A stretch of DNA of 64,000 nucleotides from Synechococcus sp. PROS-U-1 (GTDB lineage Bacteria > Cyanobacteriota > Cyanobacteriia > PCC-6307 > Cyanobiaceae). The position numbers and the translations under genes were made by a program. The notes beneath the pieces were generated by a model that saw only the letters and a program-made list of their open reading frames with translations, was not told the origin of the DNA and ran no database searches. The stretch spans positions 2,480,001-2,544,000 of the forward strand of contig NZ_CP047951.1 of the NCBI RefSeq assembly GCF_014279755.1, in the 5' to 3' direction. Below are positions 36,403 through 45,665 of the stretch, in pieces (positions within the stretch are counted from its first letter, which is position 1; every line of letters begins with the position of its first letter).

Positions 36403-37446
36403 TCAGCCCCCCAGATACGCCATCTCGGCATGGGTTGACGCAGCGGCGGCTGGATCACGCTCCTCGCTGTAGCGGTCTTGGCGCCGCTGCCAGAGATCGC
36501 GCATGGCCTGCTCGAGGCGAGACTCCGAGACGAGCGCGGGCTTGAGATCCGTGCCATCAGCCGAGAACAAACAGGTGAACGCCTGTCCATCGGCGGTGAC
36601 ACGCAACCGGTTGCAATCCCCACAGAATGGCTCACTGATGGAGGCGATCACACCGATGGATCCAGCTCCATCGCCATAGCTCCAACGGCAGGCCGTCCCA
36701 CCCCTCGGGCGACCCAGAGGCTCAAGGGGCCAACGGGTGTGAATGCGCTCCACCATCTGCGCCGCCGGCAGCACCTGGTCCAGCGACCACTGGTTGCGGT
36801 TGCCCACATCCATGTATTCGATCAAACGCAGCTCGATCCCCTGCTGCCGCGCCAAGCCGGCCAAGGGCAACAGCTGATCGTCATTGATCCCCCGTTGGAT
36901 CACGGCATTGAGCTTGAGCTCACCGCATGAGGGATCAAAACCAGCGGCGCGGGCCGCCGCGATACCGTCCTGCACCTGGCCCACCAGGCGGTCCCCAGCC
37001 ACGGCGCCACCCTGGAGACCAGCCATGCGCGCCGCTGCATCCCCTTCCGCTGCATCCAGGCTGATGGTGATGCGATCCAGCCCTGCGGCACGCAACGCGC
37101 AAGCCATCGGTTCCGACAGCAGCACCCCGTTACTGGTCAGCGCCACAGTCTGAAGACCGGCCATCGGATCCCAACGATCCCGCCGGGCCTGCGTCACCGC
37201 CTCCAACAAAGGCAACAAGCGCCGGCTCAACAACGGCTCTCCACCCGTAAGACGCAGGGTTTGTGCCCCGAGGCGCGAGGCCACGCGAATAACGCGTATC
37301 TGCTGCTCAAGCGTGAGCAGGCCCGGGGGCTCCTCCACATCCGGACAGCAGTACGGACAGGCGAGATTGCAGCGCGCCGTCAGCGACAGCCGCAGCACCC
37401 CGATGGGCCGGTTGAAGCGATCTGCGAGCGGCAGCGTGGTGCTCAT
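36403..37446 (-). CDS. moaA: GTP 3',8-cyclase MoaA
   Basis: A 347-residue radical SAM enzyme starting molybdopterin synthesis. The SAM cluster motif CNLACPYC is at the N-terminus and the second cluster in FCGDCNRLRVTADGQAFTC; it ends YLGG, with the functional C-terminal GG pair. Its start overlaps mobA by 4 bases (ATGA). It serves the Moco of nitrate reductase NarB. Confidence 0.95.
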   Translation of the reverse strand: MSTTLPLADRFNRPIGVLRLSLTARCNLACPYCCPDVEEPPGLLTLEQQIRVIRVASRLGAQTLRLTGGEPLLSRRLLPLLEAVTQARRDRWDPMAGLQTVALTSNGVLLSEPMACALRAAGLDRITISLDAAEGDAAARMAGLQGGAVAGDRLVGQVQDGIAAARAAGFDPSCGELKLNAVIQRGINDDQLLPLAGLARQQGIELRLIEYMDVGNRNQWSLDQVLPAAQMVERIHTRWPLEPLGRPRGGTACRWSYGDGAGSIGVIASISEPFCGDCNRLRVTADGQAFTCLFSADGTDLKPALVSESRLEQAMRDLWQRRQDRYSEERDPAAAASTHAEMAYLGG

Positions 37447-38027
37447 CCTTCCAACGCTGACAGATCTGCAGAACAGTTGGCATTCAGCAGAGCCTCTGCA
37501 GGCAGAGGGACCGATCGATAGGGAACACGGGTCAACCAGTCCATCCAGCGCAACTCTCCACGTTGCAGTTGCTGATCAAGACAGGAGCGGAATGGAGACG
37601 TCGAAGGAATCACCGCCAGCAACGGCTGCAGCCGTTGCCCGTCATGGGCCACCGCCGCATGCTCAGGAGCACGGTTCCAAGCCGCAATGAGCTGATGAAA
37701 AACGGCCGTCCGCAAGCGCGGCATGTCCACCGGGAGAACCAGCAACGCCTCCCCGGGTAGCGGGGGCAGAACCTTGGCAAGCGCCTGCAGAGGGCCATTC
37801 CAGGGAGGGGGCTCCAACAGAACGGAACACCCGGGTCGGAGCCCCAGCACCTCTGCATGCTCGCGATGGCGACTCAACACTTGCACCGGATACCCCAGAG
37901 GAAGCAGCTGATCGACCAATGCGGTGAGCCAGACACCACCCGATGGATGCGGCAACAACGCCTTGTCACGCCCCATGCGACGACTGTCTCCGCCACTGAG
38001 CAAACAAACCCGCAAGCCTTGATTCAC
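37443..38027 (-). CDS. mobA: Molybdenum cofactor guanylyltransferase MobA
   Basis: About 194 residues. The nucleotide-binding motif LLSGGDSRRMGRDKALLPH and later VLPVDMPRL are typical. It attaches GMP to molybdopterin to give the MGD cofactor that NarB needs. The start is not certain: the GTG at 38027 places the motif at residues 8-26; the frame is open to 38081. Confidence 0.85.
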   Translation of the reverse strand: MNQGLRVCLLSGGDSRRMGRDKALLPHPSGGVWLTALVDQLLPLGYPVQVLSRHREHAEVLGLRPGCSVLLEPPPWNGPLQALAKVLPPLPGEALLVLPVDMPRLRTAVFHQLIAAWNRAPEHAAVAHDGQRLQPLLAVIPSTSPFRSCLDQQLQRGELRWMDWLTRVPYRSVPLPAEALLNANCSADLSALEG

Positions 38028-38169
38028 ATCGCCGATCAACAATCTGCACCAGCAAAGACCAACCGCTCGACAAAGTTGCAACCGCTACCAAATCATCCAT
38101 ATACAAGAAGACCTGATCCAAGCAATCAGCTCCATTGATGTTTGCTTAGGAACACAAAAACAGCAATTG

Positions 38170-38183
38170 GTAACCAATCTGAC
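38170..38183 (+). promoter_or_regulatory. Weak candidate NtcA site upstream of nrtP
   Basis: GTAaccaatctGAC matches GTA-N8-TAC in five of six positions, 119 bases before the nrtP start. No convincing -10 box at the right distance. I see nothing else in the 273-base spacer between mobA and nrtP. Confidence 0.3.
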
Positions 38184-38301
38184 CAAACAAAGGCCCAACG
38201 AGTTGATTAACTGCGCGAGTTAAACGGATCTTCTTTTCGACCGTTTTGCCATCCCCGGGCACCCTTCGTTTTGACGCCCGAGGTTTCATTTCTTCTTCTC
38301 A

Positions 38302-39843
38302 ATGCTTGGCGACCTCTGGTCGTTCCAGGGCAGGTATCGAACCCTTCACCTGACCTGGATCGCCTTCTTCCTGACCTTCGTGGTCTGGTTCAACCTGGCC
38401 CCTCTGGCCACCACCGTTAAAGCAGACCTCGGATTAACCGTTGGTCAGATCCGCACCGTGGCCATCTGCAATGTGGCCCTCACCATCCCGGCTCGCGTGC
38501 TGATTGGCATGCTTCTGGACAAATTCGGACCCAGGGTCACCTATTCCTCGATCCTGGTCTTCTCAGCCTTTCCCTGCCTGCTGTTTGCCTCCGCTCAGGA
38601 CTTCAACCAACTGGTGGTGGCCCGTCTGCTGCTCTCCATCGTGGGCGCTGGCTTCGTGATCGGCATCCGAATGGTGGCTGAGTGGTTCCCGCCCAAGGAA
38701 ATCGGCCTCGCGGAAGGCATCTACGGCGGCTGGGGCAACTTCGGTTCCGCCTTCTCCGCCCTCACGATGGTGGCCCTCGCCGGCTTCCTCTCCTTCTCCG
38801 GTGGGTTCGAACTGCCGACCGGTGCTGTTCTGAACTGGCGCGGTGCGATCGCCCTCACCGGCATCGTTTCGGCTGCCTACGGCTTCTTCTACTTCTTCAA
38901 CGTCACCGATACACCCCCCGGCAAGACGTACCAGCGTCCTGAGAAGACCGCAGGCCTGGAAGTCACCTCCATGCGCGACTTCTGGGGTCTGCTCGGCATG
39001 AACGTGCCCTTCGCAGCCATCCTCTGCGTGCTCTGCTGGCGTCTCGGCAAGGTGGGCTTCCTCACCGCTGCCACCTACCCGCTGGCCCTCGGTGCCGTCG
39101 CCGTCTGGTTTGCGTTTCAGACCTGGGGAATCATCCGCACCAACCGCGACCTGATCCTCGGCAACAAGGTTTATCCCAAAGAAGACCGCTATGAGTTCCG
39201 CCAGGTGGCGATCCTCGAGCTCACCTACATCGTGAACTTCGGCTCCGAACTGGCCGTGGTTTCGATGCTGCCCACCTTCTTTGAAACCACCTTCGATCTG
39301 CCGAAGGCCACCGCGGGAATCCTGGCGTCCTGCTTCGCTTTCGTGAACCTGGTGGCCCGCCCTGCTGGCGGTCTGATCTCCGACCGCGTCGGCAGCCGCA
39401 AGAACACCATGGGCTTCCTCACCGCCGGTCTCGGCGTGGGCTACCTGGTGATGAGCATGATCAAGCCGGGCACCTTCAGCGGCACCACCGGCATTGCGGT
39501 TGCCGTGGTGATCACCATGCTCGCCTCCTTCTTCGTGCAGTCCGGTGAAGGCGCCACCTTCGCGCTGGTGCCCCTGGTCAAGCGTCGCGTCACCGGTCAG
39601 GTGGCCGGTCTGGTCGGTGCCTACGGCAACGTTGGTGCTGTGACCTACCTGACCATCTTCAGCCTCCTGCCGATGTGGATGGGCGGCGGCGGCGAACCCA
39701 CCCCCGAGGTGATCGCAGCTTCCAACAGTGCCTTCTTCCAGATCCTGGGAGTAGCTGGTCTAGTCGTGGCCTTCTTCTGCTTCTTCTTCCTGAAAGAGCC
39801 CAAGGGGTCCTTCGCAGACCTGCACGAAGGCGAAACCGCCTGA
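38302..39843 (+). CDS. nrtP: Nitrate/nitrite permease NrtP (MFS, NNP family)
   Basis: A 513-residue MFS protein of the nitrate-nitrite porter family with about 12 membrane spans; IRMVAEWFPPKEIGLAEGIY followed by GGWGNFGSAFSAL is the nitrate signature, with a second GAYGNVGAVTYL in the C half. Marine Synechococcus use this carrier in place of the NrtABCD ABC transporter. A terminator hairpin lies between it and narB. Confidence 0.94.
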   Translation: MLGDLWSFQGRYRTLHLTWIAFFLTFVVWFNLAPLATTVKADLGLTVGQIRTVAICNVALTIPARVLIGMLLDKFGPRVTYSSILVFSAFPCLLFASAQDFNQLVVARLLLSIVGAGFVIGIRMVAEWFPPKEIGLAEGIYGGWGNFGSAFSALTMVALAGFLSFSGGFELPTGAVLNWRGAIALTGIVSAAYGFFYFFNVTDTPPGKTYQRPEKTAGLEVTSMRDFWGLLGMNVPFAAILCVLCWRLGKVGFLTAATYPLALGAVAVWFAFQTWGIIRTNRDLILGNKVYPKEDRYEFRQVAILELTYIVNFGSELAVVSMLPTFFETTFDLPKATAGILASCFAFVNLVARPAGGLISDRVGSRKNTMGFLTAGLGVGYLVMSMIKPGTFSGTTGIAVAVVITMLASFFVQSGEGATFALVPLVKRRVTGQVAGLVGAYGNVGAVTYLTIFSLLPMWMGGGGEPTPEVIAASNSAFFQILGVAGLVVAFFCFFFLKEPKGSFADLHEGETA

Positions 39844-39881
39844 TCCATCTCCCTCCGCAGCACCATGTCGCTGCACAACGA

Positions 39882-39905
39882 CCCGGAGCTTCGGCTCCGG
39901 GTTTT
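39882..39905 (+). terminator. Stable hairpin between nrtP and narB
   Basis: CCCGGAGC and GCTCCGGG pair around a TTCG tetraloop, one of the most stable loops, followed by TTTTGTTCTTTTTT. It stands 38 bases after nrtP and 19 bases before the narB ATG. It looks like a full intrinsic terminator within a co-oriented gene pair. Confidence 0.8.
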
Positions 39906-39924
39906 GTTCTTTTTTGGTTCTTGC

Positions 39925-42156
39925 ATGGTCAACTCCCCCCGCAGCGTGCGCAGCCAGTGCCCCTACTGCGGAGTGGGCTGTGGCCTGGAGCTGCTCCCTC
40001 CTGCTGTGAAGGGTCAAGCCGTGAAGCGGGATGGTGAAGGCAATCCAATGTGGACGGCCCGCGGCGACCGCGAGCACCCCTCCAGCCTTGGCCAGGTCTG
40101 CATCAAGGGCGCCACCGTCGGCGAAACCCTGGCCCCAGGCCGCCTGCGCCAACCCCTGTTCCGCGCAACCCTCGAGGACGACTTCGCGCCGATCAGCTGG
40201 GACGAGGCCCTCGACAAAATCACCGGACAAATTCAGGCAAGCGTGACCCGGCGCGGCAATGCCGATGGCATCGCCATGTACGGCTCCGGCCAATTCCACA
40301 CAGAGGATTACTACCTGGCCCAGAAACTGCTGAAAGGGGCACTGGGCACCAACAATTTCGATGCCAATTCGCGGCTGTGCATGAGCTCAGCAGTGGCGGG
40401 CTACACCCGCAGCCTGGGGTCCGATGGTCCTCCCTGCAGCTACGAGGATCTCGACCACTGCTCGGTGGCGTTTCTGATCGGCACCAACACCGCCGAGTGC
40501 CACCCGGTGCTGTTCCAGCGTCTTCTGAAGCGGAAACGAAAAAACCCCGGCAGCGTCACCATCGTGGTGGTGGATCCCCGTCGCACCGACACCGCCAAAG
40601 CCGCCGATATCCACTTGCCAATTGCACCGGGCAGCGACCTGGCTCTGCTTCACGGCATTGCCCACCTGGTGCTCCGCGAGAACGGCCAGGATCCAGCTTT
40701 CATCGACGACCATACCGAGAATTACGACGCCTTTTTTGACGTCGCCGCCCGCTGGACACCGAGGCGGGTTGCCCTGTTCTGCAACATCCCCGAAAAACGC
40801 CTGCGGGAAGTGGCCTCTCTGTTCCACCGGCGCGAAAAGGTGCTCAGCCTCTGGTCCATGGGGGTGAACCAACGCCGTGAAGGAACAGCAGTGGTGCAGG
40901 GGTTGATCAATCTGCATCTGCTCACCGGCCAGATCGGCAAAGAAGGAGCGGGCCCGTTTTCCCTCACCGGCCAGCCGAATGCCATGGGCGGGCGCGAGGC
41001 CGGAGGCTTGGCACATCTGCTGCCGGGCTACCGCTTGGTCGCCAACGCTGACCACCGTGCCGAAGTGGAACAAGCCTGGCGGCTGCCTGAAGGACGCATC
41101 AACGCCACACCTGGATTGGCGGCCTGGCAACAGATCGAAGCGATGGAACAGGGCGCGCTGGATCTGTGGTGGGTAGCCGCTACCAACCCCTTGGTCAGCC
41201 TCCCGGATCTCGACCGGGTGAAGTCAGCCATGAACAAGTGCCCGCTGGTGGTTGTGAGCGAGGCCTATGCCGACTCGGAAACGTCCCATTACGCCCACCT
41301 GCTTCTGCCCGCAGCCCAGTGGAGTGAGAAGGCCGGTGCCATGACCAATTCCGAACGACGGGTGACCTATTGCCCGGCCTATCGACGCAGCTTCGGCGAA
41401 AGCCGGCCCGACTGGGAGGTGTTCGCTGACGTGGGACGCCGCTTGGGCTACTCCGAACAATTCAGCTTTGATTCAGCGGCCGCGGTTTACGCCGAATTCA
41501 CCGAACTGACCCGAGGGCGCCTCTGTGACGTCAGTGGCCTGAGCCATGCACTGCTTGAACAGGACGGTCCACAGCAGTGGCCATACCCCCACGGCAGCAC
41601 CCCCAGCGCAACGGCGAAACGCCTCTACGAAGACCATCAATTCCCCACCCCGAACAAGCGCGCCCGCTTCAGCACCGATCAACCGCTCGGGCTGGCGGAG
41701 CCCCCCTGCGAGACCTACCCCCTGGTACTGACGGTGGGCCGCTATCTGGGGCAGTGGCACACCATGACCCGCACAGGGAAGGTGGAACGGCTGATGAAAC
41801 AGCATCCCGAGCCGCTGCTGGAGATTCACCCCGGTGACGCTCAGGATCTAAAACTGCGTAACGGCGAACTAGCAGCGATCAGCTCGCGCCGCGGTCACCT
41901 CACCGCCACCGTGAAGGTCACCGATCGCATTCGGCGTGGATCGGTCTTTCTGCCAATGCACTGGGGATTCACCCAGGAGAAGGCCTGCGAGGCCAATACC
42001 CTGATGCACGACGAGGCCTGCCCAGTATCGAAGCAGCCGGAACTCAAGGCCTGCGCGGTGATCGTGGCTCCGGCCGTCTCGGTGGTGAAGCCCGTTGAGC
42101 AGCAGAAAGGAAAGCTGGAAGCCCTGCGCCGACTGCTCACACCAGCACTTCGCTGA
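39925..42156 (+). CDS. narB: Ferredoxin-nitrate reductase NarB
   Basis: A 743-residue molybdopterin oxidoreductase that reduces nitrate to nitrite in the cytoplasm. The [4Fe-4S] ligands are C12, C15 and C19 (CPYCGVGC) and C59 (GQVCIKGA). The molybdopterin dinucleotide region is normal (GTNTAECHPV, TGQPNAMGGREAGG), and the C-terminal domain has HWGFTQEKACEANTL. I chose ATG 39925 after the terminator; an ATG at 39865 would be upstream of the hairpin. Confidence 0.95.
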   Translation: MVNSPRSVRSQCPYCGVGCGLELLPPAVKGQAVKRDGEGNPMWTARGDREHPSSLGQVCIKGATVGETLAPGRLRQPLFRATLEDDFAPISWDEALDKITGQIQASVTRRGNADGIAMYGSGQFHTEDYYLAQKLLKGALGTNNFDANSRLCMSSAVAGYTRSLGSDGPPCSYEDLDHCSVAFLIGTNTAECHPVLFQRLLKRKRKNPGSVTIVVVDPRRTDTAKAADIHLPIAPGSDLALLHGIAHLVLRENGQDPAFIDDHTENYDAFFDVAARWTPRRVALFCNIPEKRLREVASLFHRREKVLSLWSMGVNQRREGTAVVQGLINLHLLTGQIGKEGAGPFSLTGQPNAMGGREAGGLAHLLPGYRLVANADHRAEVEQAWRLPEGRINATPGLAAWQQIEAMEQGALDLWWVAATNPLVSLPDLDRVKSAMNKCPLVVVSEAYADSETSHYAHLLLPAAQWSEKAGAMTNSERRVTYCPAYRRSFGESRPDWEVFADVGRRLGYSEQFSFDSAAAVYAEFTELTRGRLCDVSGLSHALLEQDGPQQWPYPHGSTPSATAKRLYEDHQFPTPNKRARFSTDQPLGLAEPPCETYPLVLTVGRYLGQWHTMTRTGKVERLMKQHPEPLLEIHPGDAQDLKLRNGELAAISSRRGHLTATVKVTDRIRRGSVFLPMHWGFTQEKACEANTLMHDEACPVSKQPELKACAVIVAPAVSVVKPVEQQKGKLEALRRLLTPALR

Positions 42157-42604
42157 AGGCTGCCTCAAGGTTGTGATGATCGTGCCCCGGCCGGGCCAAC
42201 TTGCACAAGGCAAAGCGCTCCAGCTCACTGAGCTGGGTCCATTGCTCCAGGGTCAGCACCACACCCCGCACTGTGGCGGCCTCCTGCACCACAGCGGGCA
42301 GCTCGGCCAGCTGTTGCCAGGGGGCACCGCTCACCGGTGGCAGATCCTTGGCCATGCCATCGGCCATGGGGCTCGTGCAATCGCGCAGGTGTTGGCAAAG
42401 CTGCTCGAGAGCATCATCTGCATCCGGCCAATCCACCAGGGCTTGACGTTGCTCATGGGAAAGTTCAAGCCAGTGGTTGAGCTTTAACTTCACCCCACAC
42501 AGATCCAATTTGCGTCGCACACACAGGGGAATGCAGCGCCAGTTGCCGATGAAGTCCTGTTCAAAGGCAAAGCAATGGCTGGCGGAATCACGACGGCTGG
42601 ACAT
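42137..42604 (-). CDS. Nitrate reductase associated protein
   Basis: A 155-residue protein of the Nitr_red_assoc family, seen from FEQDFIGNWRCIPLCVRRKLDLCGVKL. The family is found next to narB in cyanobacteria; its role is unknown, though help in NarB assembly or regulation is assumed. It is convergent with narB and overlaps its 3' end by 20 bases. ATG 42604 was preferred over TTG 42607. Confidence 0.85.
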   Translation of the reverse strand: MSSRRDSASHCFAFEQDFIGNWRCIPLCVRRKLDLCGVKLKLNHWLELSHEQRQALVDWPDADDALEQLCQHLRDCTSPMADGMAKDLPPVSGAPWQQLAELPAVVQEAATVRGVVLTLEQWTQLSELERFALCKLARPGHDHHNLEAAFSEVLV

Positions 42605-42659
42605 CAACCAAAGCCTTGATCGGTGTCAATGATGACAACGGAAGTCCACGAAAACAGAG

Positions 42660-42857
42660 ATGTTTACCTCGATACAAAATTGGTCTGTGCGCTTCGCCCT
42701 CTCCCTCGGAATGTTGCTGGGAATGTCCCATGGATGGGTCACAGCTGAAGCATTCCAGCACCAGCCCGTGCAGGACTTTGATCCCATAGAAACTGTTAAT
42801 TCCGCTACACAATTCAGCCCGTTTAGTAGTCGTTCACACCAATTCTTTCCATACTGA
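42660..42857 (+). CDS. Small secreted protein, unknown
   Basis: 65 residues with a signal-peptide-like start (MFTSIQNWSVRFALSLGMLLGMSHGWVTAEA), cleavage likely after AEA, giving a mature peptide of about 35 residues rich in Phe, Gln and Ser and lacking Cys and Lys. The gene is divergent from the nitrate-reductase-associated gene (55-base spacer). I do not recognise a family, and it might be a spurious ORF. Confidence 0.45.
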   Translation: MFTSIQNWSVRFALSLGMLLGMSHGWVTAEAFQHQPVQDFDPIETVNSATQFSPFSSRSHQFFPY

Positions 42858-42881
42858 AGCTCTGTTCAAAGAGTTTCTGCC

Positions 42882-43193
42882 GTGACCAGCAGCATCTCGT
42901 CCGCTTCCGGCCGCAGCCCCATCACCCTGGCCGCCGGCTTCCTGGGTGCCTTCATCATTGGTTCCCTCGCCGTGCAACTGGTGCGCAGCCAGACGGCCTC
43001 CGTTCAGGCCGGCGCTACTGGCGTCGAGCCGGTGATCGCAGGTCCTGCCGCTCTCTGGGCTCCCTTGGGCGAGCGCGACATCGCCAGCGCCAACACAGCC
43101 GCAACCGCCCAACCCGCTGCTGCCATCCAGCCCGCTGTGGAGCCTGTTGTGGGTTCCGAAGCCACCCTCTGGGCACCCTTCGGCGAGCGCTGA
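42882..43193 (+). CDS. Small membrane-anchored protein with LWAP(L/F)GER repeat
   Basis: A 103-residue protein with one membrane span (TLAAGFLGAFIIGSLAVQLV) near the N-terminus and an Ala/Val/Pro-rich tail in which ALWAPLGER and TLWAPFGER occur, the second as the exact C-terminus. The repeat suggests a binding motif. The start is GTG at 42882. No family recognised; it may be specific for marine picocyanobacteria. Confidence 0.6.
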   Translation: MTSSISSASGRSPITLAAGFLGAFIIGSLAVQLVRSQTASVQAGATGVEPVIAGPAALWAPLGERDIASANTAATAQPAAAIQPAVEPVVGSEATLWAPFGER

Positions 43194-43259
43194 TCGCAGG
43201 GGCCAAATAGAACAGCCCCGATCGCACAACCCACCAGCCGGCCCACATAGGCTGCCGGC

Positions 43260-43958
43260 ATGGGGATTCAGCGCCGTCACTTCCTCCAGCAAACGGGCGG
43301 TCTGGCCTTAGCCGCCCTGATGCAGGCGCGGCCTGTTGAAGCAGCTGAAGACGGGTTCTGCGTTCCTGATGATCCACTCCAGGCTCTGATGGCGGGAAAC
43401 CGCCGGTTTGCAGAGGCTTGGCGCAGGGCCGATCAAAACAACTGGGCCACACAGCAAGCACCCAGTCCAGACCCACGCTGCTTCAACTCCCCTCGAGCTT
43501 TGGCCAAAAGCCAGCACCCCTGGGCGACTGTGCTCACCTGCTCTGATTCACGGGTATCGCCGAGCTGGGTGTTCGACACCACCCCTGGAGACCTATTCGT
43601 GATTCGCAACGCCGGCAACAGCGCGTTTGACGAAGCGATCGCTTCGGTGGAGTACGGCGTCAGCGTTCTCAAGACGCCACTGGTGATGGTGATGGGACAC
43701 AGCGGCTGCGGAGCCGTCACGGCAGCGATGGACGCCAACCCGCTCACCCCTTCGCTGGACCGGCTAATCCAACCCATCCAGGAGAGCATCAACGGCAGCA
43801 GCGATCTGGCGGAGGCCGTCAGGAGCAATGCCCTCGCCAGCGCCTCCACGCTGATCCAACGCAGCGCCGTTCTGGCCGATGCCAAAACCAGCGGTGCGCT
43901 GAAACTGGTGGTGGGTTATTTCCAACTCAGCAGCGGTGTTGTCACCTTGATCGAATGA
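43260..43958 (+). CDS. Beta-carbonic anhydrase with Tat-like signal peptide
   Basis: A 232-residue beta-class carbonic anhydrase. The zinc and catalytic residues are in TCSDSR (Cys, Asp, Arg) and GHSGCGAV (His, Cys). The N-terminus has a twin-arginine signal ([17 protein letters not shown], cleavage after EAA), so the enzyme is expected in the periplasm or thylakoid lumen. It overlaps moaC by 4 bases (ATGA), an odd neighbour for a Moco gene. Confidence 0.87.
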   Translation: MGIQRRHFLQQTGGLALAALMQARPVEAAEDGFCVPDDPLQALMAGNRRFAEAWRRADQNNWATQQAPSPDPRCFNSPRALAKSQHPWATVLTCSDSRVSPSWVFDTTPGDLFVIRNAGNSAFDEAIASVEYGVSVLKTPLVMVMGHSGCGAVTAAMDANPLTPSLDRLIQPIQESINGSSDLAEAVRSNALASASTLIQRSAVLADAKTSGALKLVVGYFQLSSGVVTLIE

Positions 43959-44431
43959 CGCAAAACCTGAGTCATCTGAACCAGCAAGGCGAGGTTCACA
44001 TGGTGGATGTGGGGGACCGTCCGGCCACCAACCGCGAGGCCCATGCCCGTGGGGCCATTCGCATGGAAGCCACAACCCTCGGCCTGATCCAGCGGGGCGA
44101 GACACCAAAAGGAGATCTTCTGGCGGTCGCCCGGGTGGCGGCCATCCAGGCAGCCAAACGAACCTGGGAACTGATTCCCCTGTGCCACCCACTGCCGCTC
44201 AGTGGCATGGATGTGACGATCGACGCCGACGCATCGCTGCCTGGCCTGGTCGTCAACTGCCGTTGCCGCACCACAGGCCAGACCGGGGTGGAAATGGAAG
44301 CGATGACGGCGGTGTCCGTGGGGTTGCTGACCCTTTACGACATGCTCAAGGCCGTCGATCCAGCCATGACGATCGAGGCGATCCAACTGGAGTTCAAAGA
44401 AGGTGGGCGGAACGGTGTCTGGAAACGCTGA
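43955..44431 (+). CDS. moaC: Cyclic pyranopterin monophosphate synthase MoaC
   Basis: A 158-residue protein with the MoaC motifs [31 protein letters not shown] and [19 protein letters not shown]. It makes cyclic pyranopterin monophosphate after MoaA. It overlaps the carbonic anhydrase gene upstream and moeA downstream, so all three are likely co-translated. Confidence 0.96.
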   Translation: MTQNLSHLNQQGEVHMVDVGDRPATNREAHARGAIRMEATTLGLIQRGETPKGDLLAVARVAAIQAAKRTWELIPLCHPLPLSGMDVTIDADASLPGLVVNCRCRTTGQTGVEMEAMTAVSVGLLTLYDMLKAVDPAMTIEAIQLEFKEGGRNGVWKR

Positions 44432-45665
44432 GCCCTACGGACGCGAAGGGCTCCCCCTGGAGGAGGCACGTCGACGGGTTCTGGCGGCGATCCAACCGAT
44501 CACGGCGACCAGCACGGTGCCCCTGCAGGAGGCCCTCGGCCGCATGAGCGCAATGGCAGTGCAAGCCACCGCAGCCGTTCCCGGGTTCCGGGCTTCGATC
44601 ATGGACGGCTACGCCCTGGGGCAGAGCCACCAGCCCAAGCTCCGAGAGACCTGGCAGCTAAAAGGACGCTCCGCCGCCGGCCAACCCTTCAACGGGACCC
44701 TCGTGAACGGCGATGCGATTCGGATCCTCACCGGAGCTCCACTCCCGGACGGTGCTGGCTGGGTGCTGCCCCAGGAGCTGATCACCGTGGACGGCACCAC
44801 CATCCAGCTGGCGAAAGACGCATCGGATCGTCCCTGGATTCGCCCCGAGGATGAGGAATGCCGACCAGGAGACCTGCTGCTGGCCGCTGGACGGCGCCTG
44901 GGTTCAGCCGATCTCGCACGGCTCGCCGGCTGCGGCATCGCCGAGTTAACCGTTGCGAAGCAACCCCGCATCGGGCTGCTGATCAGCGGGGACGAGCTGG
45001 TGCCACCCGGAACAGCGCGGCACCCCGGTGCCATCTGGGAGAGCAACGGCACGCTTCTGGAGACGATGCTCCAGGCCCTCGGGCAGTCGGTGACCCAGCG
45101 ACGGGTGGTGGCCGATCAACCCAACGCCCTGCGGCAGGCCCTGCTTGATCTGGCCAACGACTGCGACGTGGTGGTGAGCACCGGCGGCGTCTCCGCCGGT
45201 GACACCGATTGGATCCGACCGCTGGTGGCGGAGCTGGGTGCCGTGGACTTCTGGAAACTGTTCCTTCGCCCGGGTCGCCCCTTCGCCTTTGGAAGCATCG
45301 GTGAGGGCGTGCCATTTTTCGGACTACCAGGCAATCCGGTGGCGGCGGCGGTCACCGCTCTGCAACTGCTCTGGCCCGCTCTGCAGGTCCTGGAGGGCCA
45401 GACCGAACCGGAGCTGTTCCCCCGGGTGATGGTGGAACTCGCCGACCCGTTGTCCCGCCGACCGGGACGGCCGGAACTGGCCCGGGCCCGCCTTGACACC
45501 AACGCCGCAGGCACGCTGCTGGCACGGGTGGATGGCTCGCAGGCCTCCTCCAGGATCGGCTCCCTGCAACACGCCGATCTGCTGTTGGAACTGCCGGCGG
45601 AGGCCGGCTCGCTGGAGAGCGGCACCCGCCTCTGGGCACAGGTGATCCGTCAGCGGATTTTCTAA
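44415..45665 (+). CDS. moeA: Molybdopterin molybdenumtransferase MoeA
   Basis: About 416 residues. [33 protein letters not shown] and [10 protein letters not shown] are the MoeA landmarks. It inserts molybdate into adenylated molybdopterin. The start is GTG, either 44403 or 44415; the second has a GGTGGGCGG upstream and is preferred. It ends in a 4-base convergent overlap with the DUF3598 gene. Confidence 0.92.
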   Translation: MSGNAEPYGREGLPLEEARRRVLAAIQPITATSTVPLQEALGRMSAMAVQATAAVPGFRASIMDGYALGQSHQPKLRETWQLKGRSAAGQPFNGTLVNGDAIRILTGAPLPDGAGWVLPQELITVDGTTIQLAKDASDRPWIRPEDEECRPGDLLLAAGRRLGSADLARLAGCGIAELTVAKQPRIGLLISGDELVPPGTARHPGAIWESNGTLLETMLQALGQSVTQRRVVADQPNALRQALLDLANDCDVVVSTGGVSAGDTDWIRPLVAELGAVDFWKLFLRPGRPFAFGSIGEGVPFFGLPGNPVAAAVTALQLLWPALQVLEGQTEPELFPRVMVELADPLSRRPGRPELARARLDTNAAGTLLARVDGSQASSRIGSLQHADLLLELPAEAGSLESGTRLWAQVIRQRIF

